Below, one piece after another: positions 25,906-35,876 of a stretch of 47,794 nucleotides of DNA; the first letter of the stretch is position 1, and each line of letters starts with the position of its first letter. Origin of the DNA: Selenomonas sp. GACV-9 (GTDB taxonomy: Bacteria > Bacillota > Negativicutes > Selenomonadales > Selenomonadaceae); assembly GCA_900116485.1 (NCBI GenBank), contig FPAX01000017.1, forward strand, positions 1 through 47,794. Direction: 5' to 3'. Made by a program: the position numbers and the translations under genes. The notes below the pieces were generated by a model. The model did no database searches. It worked only from the letters and a program-made list of their open reading frames with translations, and was not told where the DNA came from.

Positions 25906-26817
25906 ATGATTCAGCTAAATCAACTAACCACCGAGCGGCGCAATCCGCAGACGACTCATATCGATGAACTCGATACCCTGGCCATGGTCACGCTCATCAA
26001 CCAGGAAGACCAGAAAGTACCGCTTGCCGTGGCAGAGGTCCTGCCGCAGATTGCCGCGGCCATCGATGTCATCACCGGCAGGCTCAGCCACGGCGGACGG
26101 CTCATCTATATCGGTGCCGGCACCTCCGGCCGTCTCGGCATCCTCGATGCTGTCGAATGCCCGCCGACCTACAGTACCGACCCCGACCTTGTCCAAGGAC
26201 TTATCGCTGGCGGCCTGCCAGCCATCTTCAAGGCCCAGGAAGGTGCCGAAGATGATCCGCAACTAGCGCAGCATGACCTTGAAGAGATCCGCTTTGCCAA
26301 AAGCGATGTGCTGGTTGGCATTGCCGCCTCAGGGCGCACCCCCTATGTCATCGGCGGCCTGCAATACGCCAAGGAACTCGGGGCCGCCACGATTGCCGTA
26401 TCCTGCAGCACCGTATCGAAAATCGCCGAGATTGCCGACATCGCCATCACACCAGTCACCGGCCCCGAAGCCATCACTGGCAGCACGCGCATGAAGGCCG
26501 GCACCGCCCAGAAACTCGTGCTCAATATGCTGTCGACCGGCACGATGATCAAACTCGGCAAGGTCTATGGCAATCTGATGGTCGACGTCAAGACCTCCAA
26601 CCTCAAGCTCGAGGAACGAGCCCGCCGCATCGTCATGGAGGCTGCTGGATGCAGCCGTGAAGAGGCGATTCTCGCCCTTGCTCAGGCCAATGGCAGTGCA
26701 AAACTTGCCATCCTGCTGCAGCTCACGGGCTGCACCCCCGCCGAAGGTCAGGTACTTCTTGACAAGGCTCAGGGAAAACTTGGCCTTGCCCTGCAGAAAA
26801 AGGAGATGGCACAATGA
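25906..26817 (+). CDS. murQ: N-acetylmuramic acid 6-phosphate etherase
   Basis: A 303-residue SIS-domain enzyme splitting MurNAc-6-phosphate into GlcNAc-6-phosphate and lactate. The start [20 protein letters not shown] matches the family. [20 protein letters not shown] (about 65-84) holds the sugar-phosphate site and the catalytic glutamate region follows (CPPTYSTDP); [16 protein letters not shown] (about 130-145) and [20 protein letters not shown] are the other diagnostic blocks. A longer open frame runs upstream, but AAGGAGC before 25906 fixes the start. Its last codon overlaps murP in an ATGA junction. Confidence 0.97.
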   Translation: MIQLNQLTTERRNPQTTHIDELDTLAMVTLINQEDQKVPLAVAEVLPQIAAAIDVITGRLSHGGRLIYIGAGTSGRLGILDAVECPPTYSTDPDLVQGLIAGGLPAIFKAQEGAEDDPQLAQHDLEEIRFAKSDVLVGIAASGRTPYVIGGLQYAKELGAATIAVSCSTVSKIAEIADIAITPVTGPEAITGSTRMKAGTAQKLVLNMLSTGTMIKLGKVYGNLMVDVKTSNLKLEERARRIVMEAAGCSREEAILALAQANGSAKLAILLQLTGCTPAEGQVLLDKAQGKLGLALQKKEMAQ

Positions 26818-28190
26818 ATCACGAACTTATAGCCCAGGAGATTTATGAGATTGTTGGCCCTGCTGGAAATATCCGTTCCGTTACCCATTGCATGACCCGC
26901 CTGCGGCTCTACCTCGTGCAGCGCCCGGACAATATGGAAAGCAATCTCCAAAAGATTGCTGGTGTTCTCGGCGTCAATGACACCGGCGACGAACTGCAGA
27001 TCATCCTCGGCCCTGGCACAGCGGCCAGCGTTACCGATTGCTTTACCAGCATTATCGATAAGGCTGCCGGAGACACAGCGGTGCAGCCTGCGGCCCCAGA
27101 AAAGCCGCAGATTGGCGATGGCAAGGCACTCCATGCCCAGATCCGCGCCAAGAATGCTACGCCGGTCAAGCTGTTCTTCAAGCGCATTGCCAGCATTTTC
27201 ATGCCGCTTATCCCGGCCTTCATCGCCTGCGGCCTGACCACAGGACTTCTTAGCATCGCCGCCAAGATCGATCCGTCAATCACCACTGCCGCCTGGTTCC
27301 AGCTCGGCGCTGTTGCTGGCAATGTCGTATTCTGGAGCATGAATCTCTTCATCGGCTATAACACGGCCAAGGAGTTTGGCGGCTCGCCAATCCTCGGCGG
27401 TATCCTCGGCGGCCTTATCAGCCACCCGGGCCTTGCCGCCATCACCCTCGGCGATACCCAGCTCGTCCCCGGCCGCGGCGGCGTCATCTCAGTACTGCTG
27501 GTCGCAGCCCTCGGGGCACTGATTGAAAAGAGACTGCAGCGTCTGATCCCTGATATGTTCAGCCTCTTCCTGGTACCATTGCTGACCTTCCTGATTGCCG
27601 GGCCGATTGCCATCTGTGTCCTGCAGCCCCTCGGCGGCCTCATCGCCACCACCATCGGTACGGCTGCGACAGCTGCCGTGCAGCACGGTGGGGCCTTGAC
27701 AGGCTTTGTGCTCGGTGGTCTTTGGCTGCCCCTTGTCATGCTCGGCATCCATCAGGCCTTCACCCCCATCCATGTGGAGCTCCTGTCCCAATACGGCATG
27801 ACCATCCTGCTGCCAATCCTCGCTATGGCTGGTGCCGGCCAGGTTGGCGCCAGCTTTGCCGTCTTCTGCAAGACCAAGAACGCCCATTTGAAGAAAACCG
27901 TGGCCTCAGCCCTGCCAGTTGGCATCATGGGCATCGGCGAGCCGCTGATCTATGGTGTCACGCTACCACTGGGCAAGCCATTCCTCGCGGCCTGCATCGG
28001 CGGCGCCTTTGGCGGTGCTGTCCAAGCCGCCTTTGCCGTCGGCGCCTCCGCCCTGGGCATCTCGGGGCTGCCGCTGGCCGCCACCACCAACCACGTCCTC
28101 ATCTACCTGCTCGGCGTGCTCACAGCCTATGTAGCCGGCTTCATCGCCGCCTGGCTGCTGGGCTTTGACGATCCTGCCGATGAGGCTTGA
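26814..28190 (+). CDS. murP: PTS IIBC component for N-acetylmuramic acid
   Basis: A 458-residue PTS permease of the glucose/sucrose-type (Glc superfamily) IIBC layout. The IIB domain is first: [14 protein letters not shown] (about 22-35) holds the phosphorylated cysteine. After a linker (about 85-105) the IIC domain begins with [20 protein letters not shown] and includes [18 protein letters not shown]. No IIA domain is present, so a separate glucose-type IIA must serve it. Position between murQ and mupG makes MurNAc, or the MurNAc-GlcNAc disaccharide imported by MupG-containing pathways, the likely substrate. Translation is coupled with murQ by a 4-nt overlap. Confidence 0.93.
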   Translation: MNHELIAQEIYEIVGPAGNIRSVTHCMTRLRLYLVQRPDNMESNLQKIAGVLGVNDTGDELQIILGPGTAASVTDCFTSIIDKAAGDTAVQPAAPEKPQIGDGKALHAQIRAKNATPVKLFFKRIASIFMPLIPAFIACGLTTGLLSIAAKIDPSITTAAWFQLGAVAGNVVFWSMNLFIGYNTAKEFGGSPILGGILGGLISHPGLAAITLGDTQLVPGRGGVISVLLVAALGALIEKRLQRLIPDMFSLFLVPLLTFLIAGPIAICVLQPLGGLIATTIGTAATAAVQHGGALTGFVLGGLWLPLVMLGIHQAFTPIHVELLSQYGMTILLPILAMAGAGQVGASFAVFCKTKNAHLKKTVASALPVGIMGIGEPLIYGVTLPLGKPFLAACIGGAFGGAVQAAFAVGASALGISGLPLAATTNHVLIYLLGVLTAYVAGFIAAWLLGFDDPADEA

Positions 28191-28234
28191 TTACCTTTCT
28201 GGCACGACTATAAAACGATAAAGAAGGAACGAAT

Positions 28235-29317
28235 ATGGAGAACGGTATTTCCATCTATCCCGGCCTCGACAACACGCTGGAGGAAAACCTCGCGCTGATC
28301 GACAAGGCCGCTGCCTGCGGTTTCCGCCGCATCTTCACATCCCTGCATATCCCCGAGACCAATGTCGCGGCACTGAAACGCGAGCTCTCAGAGCTGCTGC
28401 GAGCCGCCCGCCACCATGATATGGAGGTCATCTCCGACATATCGCCGGCAACCATGAAACTACTCGGCATCGATGAATTCAGCCCGCAGGCCTTCCGCAT
28501 GCTCGGCATCACCACCTTGCGCCTTGATTACGGCTTCGGCCTTGAGGAAATCGTCCGGCTGTCACGCAACAAGCAGGGCATCCGCATCCAGCTCAATGCC
28601 TCGACGATTACGGGCAAGCTTTTGAGTGCCCTCGTCGAACTGGATGCCAATTTCCACCAGATTGACGCCCTGCACAATTTCTATCCACGCTGCGGTACAG
28701 GCATCAGCGAGGAATTCCTCGTGCGCAAGACGATGATGCTGCACAAGCTCGGCATCCGTACCGGCGCCTTTGTACCCAGCCAGCACCGCCGCCGCGGCCC
28801 CTTACACGATGGCCTGCCCACGATGGAGGAGCACCGCGACGAGCCCGCTGAGCTGGCCGCCCGTCATCTGATTGCGCTTGGCATCGACTCGGTATTCATT
28901 GCCGACAGCCTGCCAGCTGATGCGGAGCTGGAGACGATTGGCAGCCTGGCTGGCAACCAGGTCACGCTGCGTGCCAAGCTCCTGACACAAAATCCCGTCC
29001 AGCGAGAGCTGCTCACCCATACCTTCACGGCCCGTCCCGATGAGGCCCGCGATGCCATCCGGGCCGAGGAAAGCCGCGCACTGCTCAAGAAGATGGGCGA
29101 AAGCATCGAGCCCGAAAACACCCTCGTGCGCCCCATCGGTGCCATCACCATCGACAACAAGAGCTACCAGCGCTACATGGGGGAACTGCAAGTCATCCGC
29201 CATCCCCAGAACGCCGATGCACGCATCAACGTGCCAGCCATGGTGGAGGAAAGCGAAGTCAACCTGCTGCAGTACATCACCCCGGGCCGAAAATTTTCGT
29301 TCCGCTTCAATCCGTAA
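28235..29317 (+). CDS. mupG: 6-phospho-N-acetylmuramidase (DUF871 family)
   Basis: A 360-residue DUF871 protein. The family member MupG of Staphylococcus aureus hydrolyses MurNAc-6-phosphate-GlcNAc inside the cell. An N-terminal TIM-barrel part begins NGISIYPGLDNTLEENLALI and GFRRIFTSLHIPE, with DISPATMKLLGI, LNASTI and HNFYPRCGTGISEEFL further on. The C-terminal domain (about 245-360) is smaller and beta-rich. It follows murP by 44 nt with AAGGAAC before the ATG. With MurQ and MurP it forms a complete intake and breakdown route for the peptidoglycan disaccharide. The substrate is inferred from this context. Confidence 0.9.
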   Translation: MENGISIYPGLDNTLEENLALIDKAAACGFRRIFTSLHIPETNVAALKRELSELLRAARHHDMEVISDISPATMKLLGIDEFSPQAFRMLGITTLRLDYGFGLEEIVRLSRNKQGIRIQLNASTITGKLLSALVELDANFHQIDALHNFYPRCGTGISEEFLVRKTMMLHKLGIRTGAFVPSQHRRRGPLHDGLPTMEEHRDEPAELAARHLIALGIDSVFIADSLPADAELETIGSLAGNQVTLRAKLLTQNPVQRELLTHTFTARPDEARDAIRAEESRALLKKMGESIEPENTLVRPIGAITIDNKSYQRYMGELQVIRHPQNADARINVPAMVEESEVNLLQYITPGRKFSFRFNP

Positions 29318-29364
29318 ACTGCTATAATAAATATGATTAGGTTCAACACATTAGGGAGGATTCC

Positions 29365-29736
29365 ATGGAAGAAATAACAGCGAATGATGACCTCTGCGAG
29401 ATTCACCACACCCATCCGGACAAATTAGAGAACTGCGCCGTCCACAAGCTTGATGACGCAACGAGTCAGGAACTTGCAGATATATTCAAGATCCTGGGTG
29501 ACAAGACCCGCATCAAGCTGCTCTCCCTGCTGGCCTCCGAAACGGAACTCTGCGTCTGCGATATTGCTGAATCCCTGCAGATGGGACAGTCGGCGATTTC
29601 CCACCAGCTGCGCGTACTGCGGGCTGCCCGTCTCGTGAAGTTCCGCAAAGTGGGCAAAGAGGCCTTCTACTCCCTTGATGACGATCATGTCGTCAAACTC
29701 ATGCGACAGGGACTCGACCATGTACGCGAGACCTGA
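29365..29736 (+). CDS. ArsR/SmtB-family metalloregulator
   Basis: A 123-residue winged-helix repressor. The recognition region is MGQSAISHQLRVLRAARLVK (about 73-92). Metal ligands are visible in two places: ELCVCD (C63 and C65) with N-terminal C11, C24 and a His cluster (14, 15, 17), which is the CadC-like alpha-3N site for Cd, Pb or Zn; and D107, H108, H119, E122 in the last helix, the alpha-5 site for Zn or Co. Having both sites is like CadC. No metal efflux gene is near, so the target is elsewhere or only its own promoter. A TATAAT box lies at about 29322-29327. It is 47 nt after mupG, with the NlpC/P60 gene next. Confidence 0.92.
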   Translation: MEEITANDDLCEIHHTHPDKLENCAVHKLDDATSQELADIFKILGDKTRIKLLSLLASETELCVCDIAESLQMGQSAISHQLRVLRAARLVKFRKVGKEAFYSLDDDHVVKLMRQGLDHVRET

Positions 29737-29778
29737 CTGACATCAACCGCTTTGCTGCGGGCAGAAAGGACGATTCTG

Positions 29779-30534
29779 ATGAAGAAAAACCGGTTGCTTC
29801 GCGCTGGCATCATGACCGGCGTATCGCTGATGTTCCTTACCGGCGTTGCCTTGGCATCGCCGACGCTCCAGACCGGTTCCCACGGTCATGACGTACTGCT
29901 GCTGCAAAAAAAACTCAAGACTATCGGCTACACCATCCGCACGGTCGATGGTGTCTACGGCGATGAAACCGAGCGCGCTGTGGCCGAGTTCCAGCGCGAC
30001 CAGAAGATCCGCGTAACCGGTATCGTCAACAACGCCACCTGGCGGGCTCTCAAGAAGGCCAAGCAACGCGAATGGGGAGTGGATGTGCCCAAACCAGCGG
30101 CACAAACACTCCCCACGAATAAGATCCCACTTGCTCCCAATAACAATCCCATCCTTGCCCCTGGCAAGGTAAAAGATATCATCAAAACTGCCAAGTCCTA
30201 TATCGGCGTCCCGTACAAATTCGGCGGCACGACTCCCAAGGCCTTCGACTGCTCCGGCTACCTGCAGTATGTCTTTGCCCAGAACGGCATCGCCATACCA
30301 CGCACGGCTGATGAACAGTACAAGCTTGGCCGCCGCACGACCAGCAGCCGCCAGCTTGTGCCTGGTGACCTCGTCTTCTTCACGACCTACGAACCAGGTG
30401 CCTCACACTGCGGCATCTACCTTGGCAACGGAGACTTCATCCACGCCAGTTCCAGCAAAGGTGTCCGCATCGACAGCCTGTCCAGCGATTATTGGCAGCC
30501 GCGCTACTACGGCGGCAAGCACATCGTGAAATAA
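29779..30534 (+). CDS. NlpC/P60 peptidoglycan endopeptidase with binding domain
   Basis: A 251-residue exported peptidase. A signal peptide (about 1-26, ending ALA-SP) is followed by a PG_binding_1 domain (about 28-93: GHDVLLLQKKLKTIGY and DGVYGDETERAVAEFQ), a Pro/Asn-rich linker (about 104-128), and a C-terminal NlpC/P60 domain. Catalytic residues are C158 in FDCSGYLQYVF, H210 in ASHCGIYLG and probably H222 in DFIHASS. It should cut the stem peptide of peptidoglycan in the periplasm. The ATG at 29779 follows AGAAAGGA; the frame is open 9 codons further upstream. It ends 5 bp from a convergent gene. Position next to the MurNAc genes fits wall turnover. Confidence 0.94.
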   Translation: MKKNRLLRAGIMTGVSLMFLTGVALASPTLQTGSHGHDVLLLQKKLKTIGYTIRTVDGVYGDETERAVAEFQRDQKIRVTGIVNNATWRALKKAKQREWGVDVPKPAAQTLPTNKIPLAPNNNPILAPGKVKDIIKTAKSYIGVPYKFGGTTPKAFDCSGYLQYVFAQNGIAIPRTADEQYKLGRRTTSSRQLVPGDLVFFTTYEPGASHCGIYLGNGDFIHASSSKGVRIDSLSSDYWQPRYYGGKHIVK

Positions 30535-30539
30535 GACGG

Positions 30540-30953
30540 TCAAAACATCTCCTCGAGGATATTCCGGCGCGGCACGAGCTTGACTGGTGCCTGGCTGATC
30601 AGTTCTGTACCATCTGCGGCCTTCGGTATCGGCTTTGACTCATCAATAACGGGACGAAGTTTCGGTCTTAGATGGTAGCAGCTTTCCAAATGGCCATTCT
30701 CATAAACGGAAATGCGGATGCTGCCATCGGGCAGGATGCGTTTCACAGTCTCGGAAAACTCCCGCTGTACCTTCAGCTGCTTGATTTCCTCCCGCCGTTC
30801 CTCCATTGCCTCGAGCGTCGTCTCCAAGCTGCCCTTGCGCTCAGCGACCAGCTGCGAAAACAGCTGCTTGAATTCGTCCGTCCCTGACACTTTCTTGTGG
30901 CTGCTTTGCCTTTGTCCAGCCAATAACCCTAAGCCATCAATCTTTGCCTCCAT
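30540..30953 (-). CDS. Hypothetical protein with coiled coil
   Basis: A 137-residue protein I do not recognise. There is no signal peptide or membrane segment. Residues about 38-72 (AERKGSLETTLEAMEERREE and on) look like a charged coiled coil. Next comes a short beta-rich part (RILPDGSIRISVYENGHLES) and a basic/proline-rich tail (KLVPRRNILEEMF). It is convergent with the NlpC/P60 gene, 5 bp apart, with no terminator of its own between. The upstream side has no obvious partner. It could be a flagellar- or envelope-related accessory, but nothing in the sequence shows that. Confidence 0.7.
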   Translation of the reverse strand: MEAKIDGLGLLAGQRQSSHKKVSGTDEFKQLFSQLVAERKGSLETTLEAMEERREEIKQLKVQREFSETVKRILPDGSIRISVYENGHLESCYHLRPKLRPVIDESKPIPKAADGTELISQAPVKLVPRRNILEEMF

Positions 30954-31014
30954 AAGCGATCCTCCTGTATGGATTTGCTGTCTCTACAGATATTATCGAT
31001 GAAAACAGGAAAAA

Positions 31015-31056
31015 CTTAAAAATCCCTGCAGACTTTTCTCGTCTGCAGGGATTTTT
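31015..31056. terminator. Bidirectional terminator after hemL
   Basis: AATCCCTGCAGAC (31021-31033) pairs perfectly with GTCTGCAGGGATT (31041-31053) around TTTTCTC. There are T-rich tails on both strands. It ends the tetrapyrrole operon. Confidence 0.92.
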
Positions 31057-31067
31057 CGTATTGTCAT

Positions 31068-32387
31068 TCATTTCCTGCTGTCAGCCACAGCCTGGAAGGC
31101 AGCCTCAGCAGCTGCAATCGTACGGTCGATATCCTCGTCGCTATGAGCGCCGCTCATGAAGAGGGTCTCAAACTGCGACGGTGCCAGGTAAATGCCCTGT
31201 TCCAGCATGGCCTTGAACCAGACCTTGAACGCCTCCTGATCCGAGGCGCAGGAATCTTCATAATCAAAGACATCATGGTCATTGAAGAAGATGCCGAACA
31301 TCGAACCAGCCTGATGCGCCTGAATCGTGACGCCAGCAGCCTTGGCCTTTTCCTGCCAGCCCAGCAGGAGTTTCTTCGTCTTTAGCGTGAGCTCGCGGCT
31401 GTAGTCAGCCTTGCCTGCCTCCGGTTCCGCCGTGATGATCTTGAGCGTCTCCAGACCAGCTGTCATGGCCAGCGGATTGCCCGAGAGCGTGCCTGCCTGG
31501 TAGACCGGGCCAGCCGGCGATACCTTCTGCATGATGTCACGGCGTCCGCCATAGGCGGCAACCGGCAGGCCGCCGCCGATGATCTTGCCAAGGCAGGTGA
31601 GATCCGGCGTGATGCCATAGGCTGCCTGGGCGCCGCCCAGGGATGCGCGGAATCCGCACATGACCTCATCAAAGATCAACAGGGCCCCATATTTTTCCGT
31701 AAGGTTGCGCAGCGTGCGCAGATAACCCTGTTTCGGCGGTACGCAGCCCATATTGCCAGCCACCGGCTCGACAATGACAGCTGCAACCTGATCACCAATC
31801 TCCTCCATGACCTTCGTGATAGCCTCGGCATCATTGTACGGCACCGAAATCGTATCCTGGGCTGTTCCCTTCGTAACGCCCGGCGAGCTTGGCACGCCAA
31901 ACGTCGCCATGCCCGAGCCGGCATTGACGAGCAGGCTGTCGCTATGGCCATGGTAGCAGCCGATGAATTTGATGATCTTTTCCCGGCCCGTATAGCCGCG
32001 GGCAAGACGCAAAGCGCTCATGGTCGCCTCGGTGCCAGAGTTGACCATGCGGATGACCTCAATCGACGGATAGACCTGCATGACAAGCTTGGCCAGCTCG
32101 GACTCGATGCAGGTCGGCGCGCCATAGCTCGTACCGCGCGTCGCAGCCTCCTGCAAGGCCTTTACGACCTGGGGATGCGCATGGCCGACTACCATCGGGC
32201 CCCAGGAACCCACATAATCGATATACTCGTTGCCATCGATATCGTAGATCTTATCGCCCTCAGCCCGGGCAATGAAGGGCGGGTTGCAGTCAACACTGGC
32301 ATAGGAACGGACCGGACTGTTGACGCCACCTGGCATCAGATTCTTGGCCTCAGCAAAAGCGGCAGCAGATTTTTCAAGATTCAGCAT
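31068..32387 (-). CDS. hemL: Glutamate-1-semialdehyde 2,1-aminomutase
   Basis: A 439-residue PLP enzyme making 5-aminolevulinate from glutamate-1-semialdehyde. The start region [16 protein letters not shown], the substrate loop [19 protein letters not shown], and the PLP-lysine motif [20 protein letters not shown] are all intact. The late [16 protein letters not shown] is typical. It is the last gene of the operon, 3 nt after hemB, and supplies the first dedicated precursor together with HemA. Confidence 0.97.
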   Translation of the reverse strand: MLNLEKSAAAFAEAKNLMPGGVNSPVRSYASVDCNPPFIARAEGDKIYDIDGNEYIDYVGSWGPMVVGHAHPQVVKALQEAATRGTSYGAPTCIESELAKLVMQVYPSIEVIRMVNSGTEATMSALRLARGYTGREKIIKFIGCYHGHSDSLLVNAGSGMATFGVPSSPGVTKGTAQDTISVPYNDAEAITKVMEEIGDQVAAVIVEPVAGNMGCVPPKQGYLRTLRNLTEKYGALLIFDEVMCGFRASLGGAQAAYGITPDLTCLGKIIGGGLPVAAYGGRRDIMQKVSPAGPVYQAGTLSGNPLAMTAGLETLKIITAEPEAGKADYSRELTLKTKKLLLGWQEKAKAAGVTIQAHQAGSMFGIFFNDHDVFDYEDSCASDQEAFKVWFKAMLEQGIYLAPSQFETLFMSGAHSDEDIDRTIAAAEAAFQAVADSRK

Positions 32388-32390
32388 AGC

Positions 32391-33371
32391 TTACTCCTCT
32401 TCTTTGAGCCATTTCGCAGCATCAATGGCATGATAGGTAATGATGATATCGGCGCCAGCGCGTTTCATGCTCAACAGCGTCTCGAGCACGATGCGCTTCT
32501 CATCGATCCAGCCGTTGGCAGCAGCTGCCTTGACCATCGCATACTCGCCGCTGACATTGTAGACAGCAACGGGATGATGGATATGGTCGCGGACCTGACG
32601 CACGACGTCAAGATAAGCAAGCGCCGGTTTTACCATGATGATGTCAGCACCCTCAGCCACATCGAGGTCGACTTCCTTCAGCGCCTCATGGGCGTTAGCC
32701 GGGTCCATCTGATACTGGCGGCGGTCACCAAAGCTCGGCGCACTGTCAGCCGCATCGCGGAAGGGGCCATAATAGCCCGATGCGTATTTGACCGCATAGC
32801 TCATGATGGATACATTGGTATAGCCAGCCTCATCAAGAGCCTCGCGGATAGCCGCCACACGGCCATCCATCATATCCGACGGCGCGACGATATCAGCACC
32901 AGCCTTGGCCTGGGATACAGCCACCTTCTGCAGCAGTTTGAGGGTCTTGTCATTGTCGACGTAATGATCCTCCAGATGGCCGCAATGACCATGGGAAGTA
33001 TACTGGCACAGGCAGACATCGCCGACAACCATGATTTCCGGCACAGCCTCTTTGATAGCCTTGATGGCACGTTGCACCGGGCTCGTCATGTCCCAGGCGC
33101 TGGAGCCATCTTCGTCCTTGTATTCAGGCAGGCCGAAGACCTCGACAGCCGGGATGCCCAGCTGCCAGCATTCTTGGGCCGTCTTTACGGCGTTATCCAC
33201 CGACAGATGGTAGCAGTTCGGCATGCTCGGGATCTCTTCTTTGATATTCTCTCCCGGAACGACGAACAGCGGATAAACGAAATCCTTGGCCGAAAGGGTC
33301 GTTTCACGAACCATGGCACGCATGGCCGGGGAAATGCGCATGCGGCGCGGACGGAGTTTCTGAGTATACAT
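32391..33371 (-). CDS. hemB: Delta-aminolevulinic acid dehydratase (porphobilinogen synthase)
   Basis: A 326-residue enzyme joining two 5-aminolevulinates into porphobilinogen. The cysteine-rich loop [14 protein letters not shown] (about 117-130) indicates a zinc-type active site. [17 protein letters not shown] (about 192-208) and [12 protein letters not shown] carry the two active-site lysines. An ATG 3 codons upstream exists, but it sits directly on the Shine-Dalgarno GGAG; the ATG at 33371 has a 9-nt spacing and is preferred. Gap to the cobA-hemD gene is 19 nt. Confidence 0.97.
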   Translation of the reverse strand: MYTQKLRPRRMRISPAMRAMVRETTLSAKDFVYPLFVVPGENIKEEIPSMPNCYHLSVDNAVKTAQECWQLGIPAVEVFGLPEYKDEDGSSAWDMTSPVQRAIKAIKEAVPEIMVVGDVCLCQYTSHGHCGHLEDHYVDNDKTLKLLQKVAVSQAKAGADIVAPSDMMDGRVAAIREALDEAGYTNVSIMSYAVKYASGYYGPFRDAADSAPSFGDRRQYQMDPANAHEALKEVDLDVAEGADIIMVKPALAYLDVVRQVRDHIHHPVAVYNVSGEYAMVKAAAANGWIDEKRIVLETLLSMKRAGADIIITYHAIDAAKWLKEEE

Positions 33372-33390
33372 TGAATCCATCTCCTATGAA

Positions 33391-34905
33391 TCAGATATTT
33401 GCTTTGATTGCCTCGACAAGACCGTCAATCGTGTACTCACTGGCAACGATATCAGGCTCAATACCATTAGACTTGGCCGTATCAGCCGTGACCGGGCCGA
33501 TGGCAGCCGTCTTCACACCAGCCAGTGACTCTGCCGAGCCCACGATCTGGATAAGGTTTGTCACCGTCGAAGAGCTCGTGAAGGTCACAAGATCGATATC
33601 TCCATTTGCCAGCTGCGCCTTGAGGGCCTCGCCATCGACGGCAGCAGCTACAGTCTGATAGACTGGCGCCACATCGACCACAGCACCCTGCTCACGAAGT
33701 TTTTCAGGCAGGATTTCCCTTGCCTCCTGAGCACGCGGAATCAGGATCTTCGCGTGCGGCGGCACCTTGCCCTTGAGTGCCTCTAATACGCCCTCAGCCC
33801 GGAATTCCTGCGGCACGACGTCTGCGATGATGCCATAGGCCTTGAGTTTTTCCGCCGTGGCGCTGCCGATAGCCCCCACCTTGGCATAGCCGAGCGCTCG
33901 GGTATCCTTGCCGGCTTTCAGCAGGCGGGCAAAAAAATGCTCCACGCCGTTGGTACTGGTAAAGATAAGCCACTGATAGTCATTCAGCTTATCAATGGCC
34001 GCATCGATGGCAGCATAGTTATCAGCCGGCTCCTCGATGCGGATAGCTGGCGTCTCGATGACCTTGGCCCCGAGCTGCTCAAGGCGGGCCGTGAGTTTCG
34101 ACGCCTGGCTGCGCGCCCGCGTGACAAGCACCGTCTTGCCAAACAGCGGATGGGTCTTGGGCTCATCAAACCACTGGAGTTTCTCCCGCAGGTTGACCAC
34201 ATCGCCGACAATGAAGATCGCTGGCGGCTTGAGGCCAGCCTTAGCCACGTCTTCAGCTGCCGTGCCCACCGTTGTCATCAGCACGCGCTGCTCGGGTTTC
34301 GTGCCCCAACGGATCACAGCAGCCGGCGTATCCGACGGACGGCCGTTTTCGATGAGTTTTGCCGTGATATGGGGCAGGTTAGCCACGCCCATGAGGAATA
34401 CGAGGGTATCGACGCCAGTTGCCAGATGCTCCCAGCGCATGTTGCTCTTGCCCTTGGTGGGATCCTCATGCCCCGTTACGACAGCAAACGAGGTTGCCAC
34501 AGCGCGGTGCGTGACGGGAATTCCCGCATAGGCCGGTACCGAGATTGCCGACGTGATGCCCGGCACGATCTCAAAGGGCAGGCCGTTTTCCTGCAGCAGC
34601 AGTCCTTCCTCGCCGCCACGTCCGAAGACAAAGGGATCGCCGCCCTTGAGCCGAACGACGCATTTGCCCGCCTTCGCCTTGTCCACCAGCAGCTGATTGA
34701 TATCCTCCTGCTTCATCGTGTGGTTGCTCGATGCCTTGCCGACGTAAATGTACTCCGCATCATCAGGAGCCCACTGGAGAATGCGGTCATCCGCCAGACG
34801 GTCATAGACGACAACCTCCGCCTGTTTCAGGCAATCCACAGCCTTGAGACTGATCAGACGATAATCTCCGGGGCCAGCCCCCACCAAATAAACCATTCCT
34901 GCCAT
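33391..34905 (-). CDS. cobA-hemD: Fused uroporphyrinogen-III methyltransferase and uroporphyrinogen-III synthase
   Basis: A 504-residue two-domain protein. The N-terminal half (1-245) is [24 protein letters not shown], then [19 protein letters not shown], making precorrin-2 with two SAM. The C-terminal half (about 250-504) is Hem[39 protein letters not shown] and [17 protein letters not shown]; it closes hydroxymethylbilane to uroporphyrinogen III. The fusion of these two is common in Clostridia and Negativicutes and channels flux to siroheme and cobalamin. It lies between hemC and hemB. Confidence 0.96.
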   Translation of the reverse strand: MAGMVYLVGAGPGDYRLISLKAVDCLKQAEVVVYDRLADDRILQWAPDDAEYIYVGKASSNHTMKQEDINQLLVDKAKAGKCVVRLKGGDPFVFGRGGEEGLLLQENGLPFEIVPGITSAISVPAYAGIPVTHRAVATSFAVVTGHEDPTKGKSNMRWEHLATGVDTLVFLMGVANLPHITAKLIENGRPSDTPAAVIRWGTKPEQRVLMTTVGTAAEDVAKAGLKPPAIFIVGDVVNLREKLQWFDEPKTHPLFGKTVLVTRARSQASKLTARLEQLGAKVIETPAIRIEEPADNYAAIDAAIDKLNDYQWLIFTSTNGVEHFFARLLKAGKDTRALGYAKVGAIGSATAEKLKAYGIIADVVPQEFRAEGVLEALKGKVPPHAKILIPRAQEAREILPEKLREQGAVVDVAPVYQTVAAAVDGEALKAQLANGDIDLVTFTSSSTVTNLIQIVGSAESLAGVKTAAIGPVTADTAKSNGIEPDIVASEYTIDGLVEAIKANI

Positions 34906-34931
34906 GTATCTATCTCTCCCTTGTTCCTGTT

Positions 34932-35876
34932 TTATTTGCGATTGAGCAGCAGCCCAAGTTCATGCATGATCTCGATGCCGCCCTTATCAAGCAGTATATC
35001 GGCCAACTTGCGGCCAAGTTCCCCGGCCTCAGCGGCGGGGCCCGTGATCTTGTCACGATAGAGCCTGCTGCCGTCGAGGGAGGCAATCACAGCCTCCACC
35101 TGCAGCTGGCCCGCGCCTGCCGGAGTTGCATAAACGCCGACTGGCACCTGGCAGCCGCCCTCGACGCGGCTAAGGAATGCCCGCTCAGCCGTCGCGCACT
35201 GCACGGTCTCGCTGTCATTGAGGAAATCGATAAGCGCGCGCATCTTTTCGTCGTCAGCGCGAGTCTCGATAGCCAGAGCTCCCTGCCCTACAGCCGGCAG
35301 TACGGTGCTCTTCGGCAGCACATCCGTGATGCGCTCGCCAAAGCCCAAGCGTTTGAGACCTGCCACCGCCAGGATGATGGCATCAAAGTTCTCTTCTTCA
35401 AGTTTCTGCAGGCGCGTGTTGACGTTGCCGCGCAGGTCACAGATATCGAGATCAGGGCGCACATGCAGGAGCTGGGCCTTGCGGCGCAGGCTCGAAGTAC
35501 CGACCTTCGCCCCCAGAGGCAAATCCGCAAATTTCTGATATTTAGGACTGACCACGGCGTCGCCGGGATCGAACCGCTTGGTAATGGCCGAAATCACGAG
35601 GCCTGCAGGAACCTCAGTCGGCATATCCTTGAGGCTGTGCACGGCCAGGTCAATGCCGCCAGCCAGCATATCTGTCTCCAGTTCTTTCGTGAACAGGCCC
35701 TTGCCGCCAATCTTGGCCAATGGTGCGTCAAGTATCTTATCGCCCTTGGTGGTCATGAGTTTAAGCTCTACCGTAAGCTTCGGATACTTCTCCTCCAAAC
35801 GGCCTTTAACGTATTCCGCCTGCCAAAGCGCGAGCTTACTGCTCCGCGTACCGATAATGATGGTGTCTTTCTTCAC
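34932..35876 (-). CDS. hemC: Porphobilinogen deaminase (hydroxymethylbilane synthase)
   Basis: A 314-residue enzyme joining four porphobilinogens. IIGTRSSKLALWQAEYVK is the N-terminal signature, DLAVHSLKDMP follows (about 82-92), and the dipyrromethane cofactor cysteine lies in VEGGCQVPVGVYA (about 241-253). The start is inside the end of hemA, with a 41-nt overlap; the family start matches, so the overlap is real and suggests coupled translation. Confidence 0.97.
   Translation of the reverse strand: MKKDTIIIGTRSSKLALWQAEYVKGRLEEKYPKLTVELKLMTTKGDKILDAPLAKIGGKGLFTKELETDMLAGGIDLAVHSLKDMPTEVPAGLVISAITKRFDPGDAVVSPKYQKFADLPLGAKVGTSSLRRKAQLLHVRPDLDICDLRGNVNTRLQKLEEENFDAIILAVAGLKRLGFGERITDVLPKSTVLPAVGQGALAIETRADDEKMRALIDFLNDSETVQCATAERAFLSRVEGGCQVPVGVYATPAGAGQLQVEAVIASLDGSRLYRDKITGPAAEAGELGRKLADILLDKGGIEIMHELGLLLNRK

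Noticed and set aside
31944..33374. Long open frame (476 codons) antisense to hemB and hemL
   Set aside because: It mirrors the codon pattern of the real genes, has Ile/Arg/His/Asp-rich low-quality sequence without any domain, and no ribosome-binding site. Several similar antisense frames occur opposite deoB (16864-18084), the nucleoside transporter (13742-14896), the lactate permease (24273-25433), cobA-hemD and hemA. They are by-products of codon bias.
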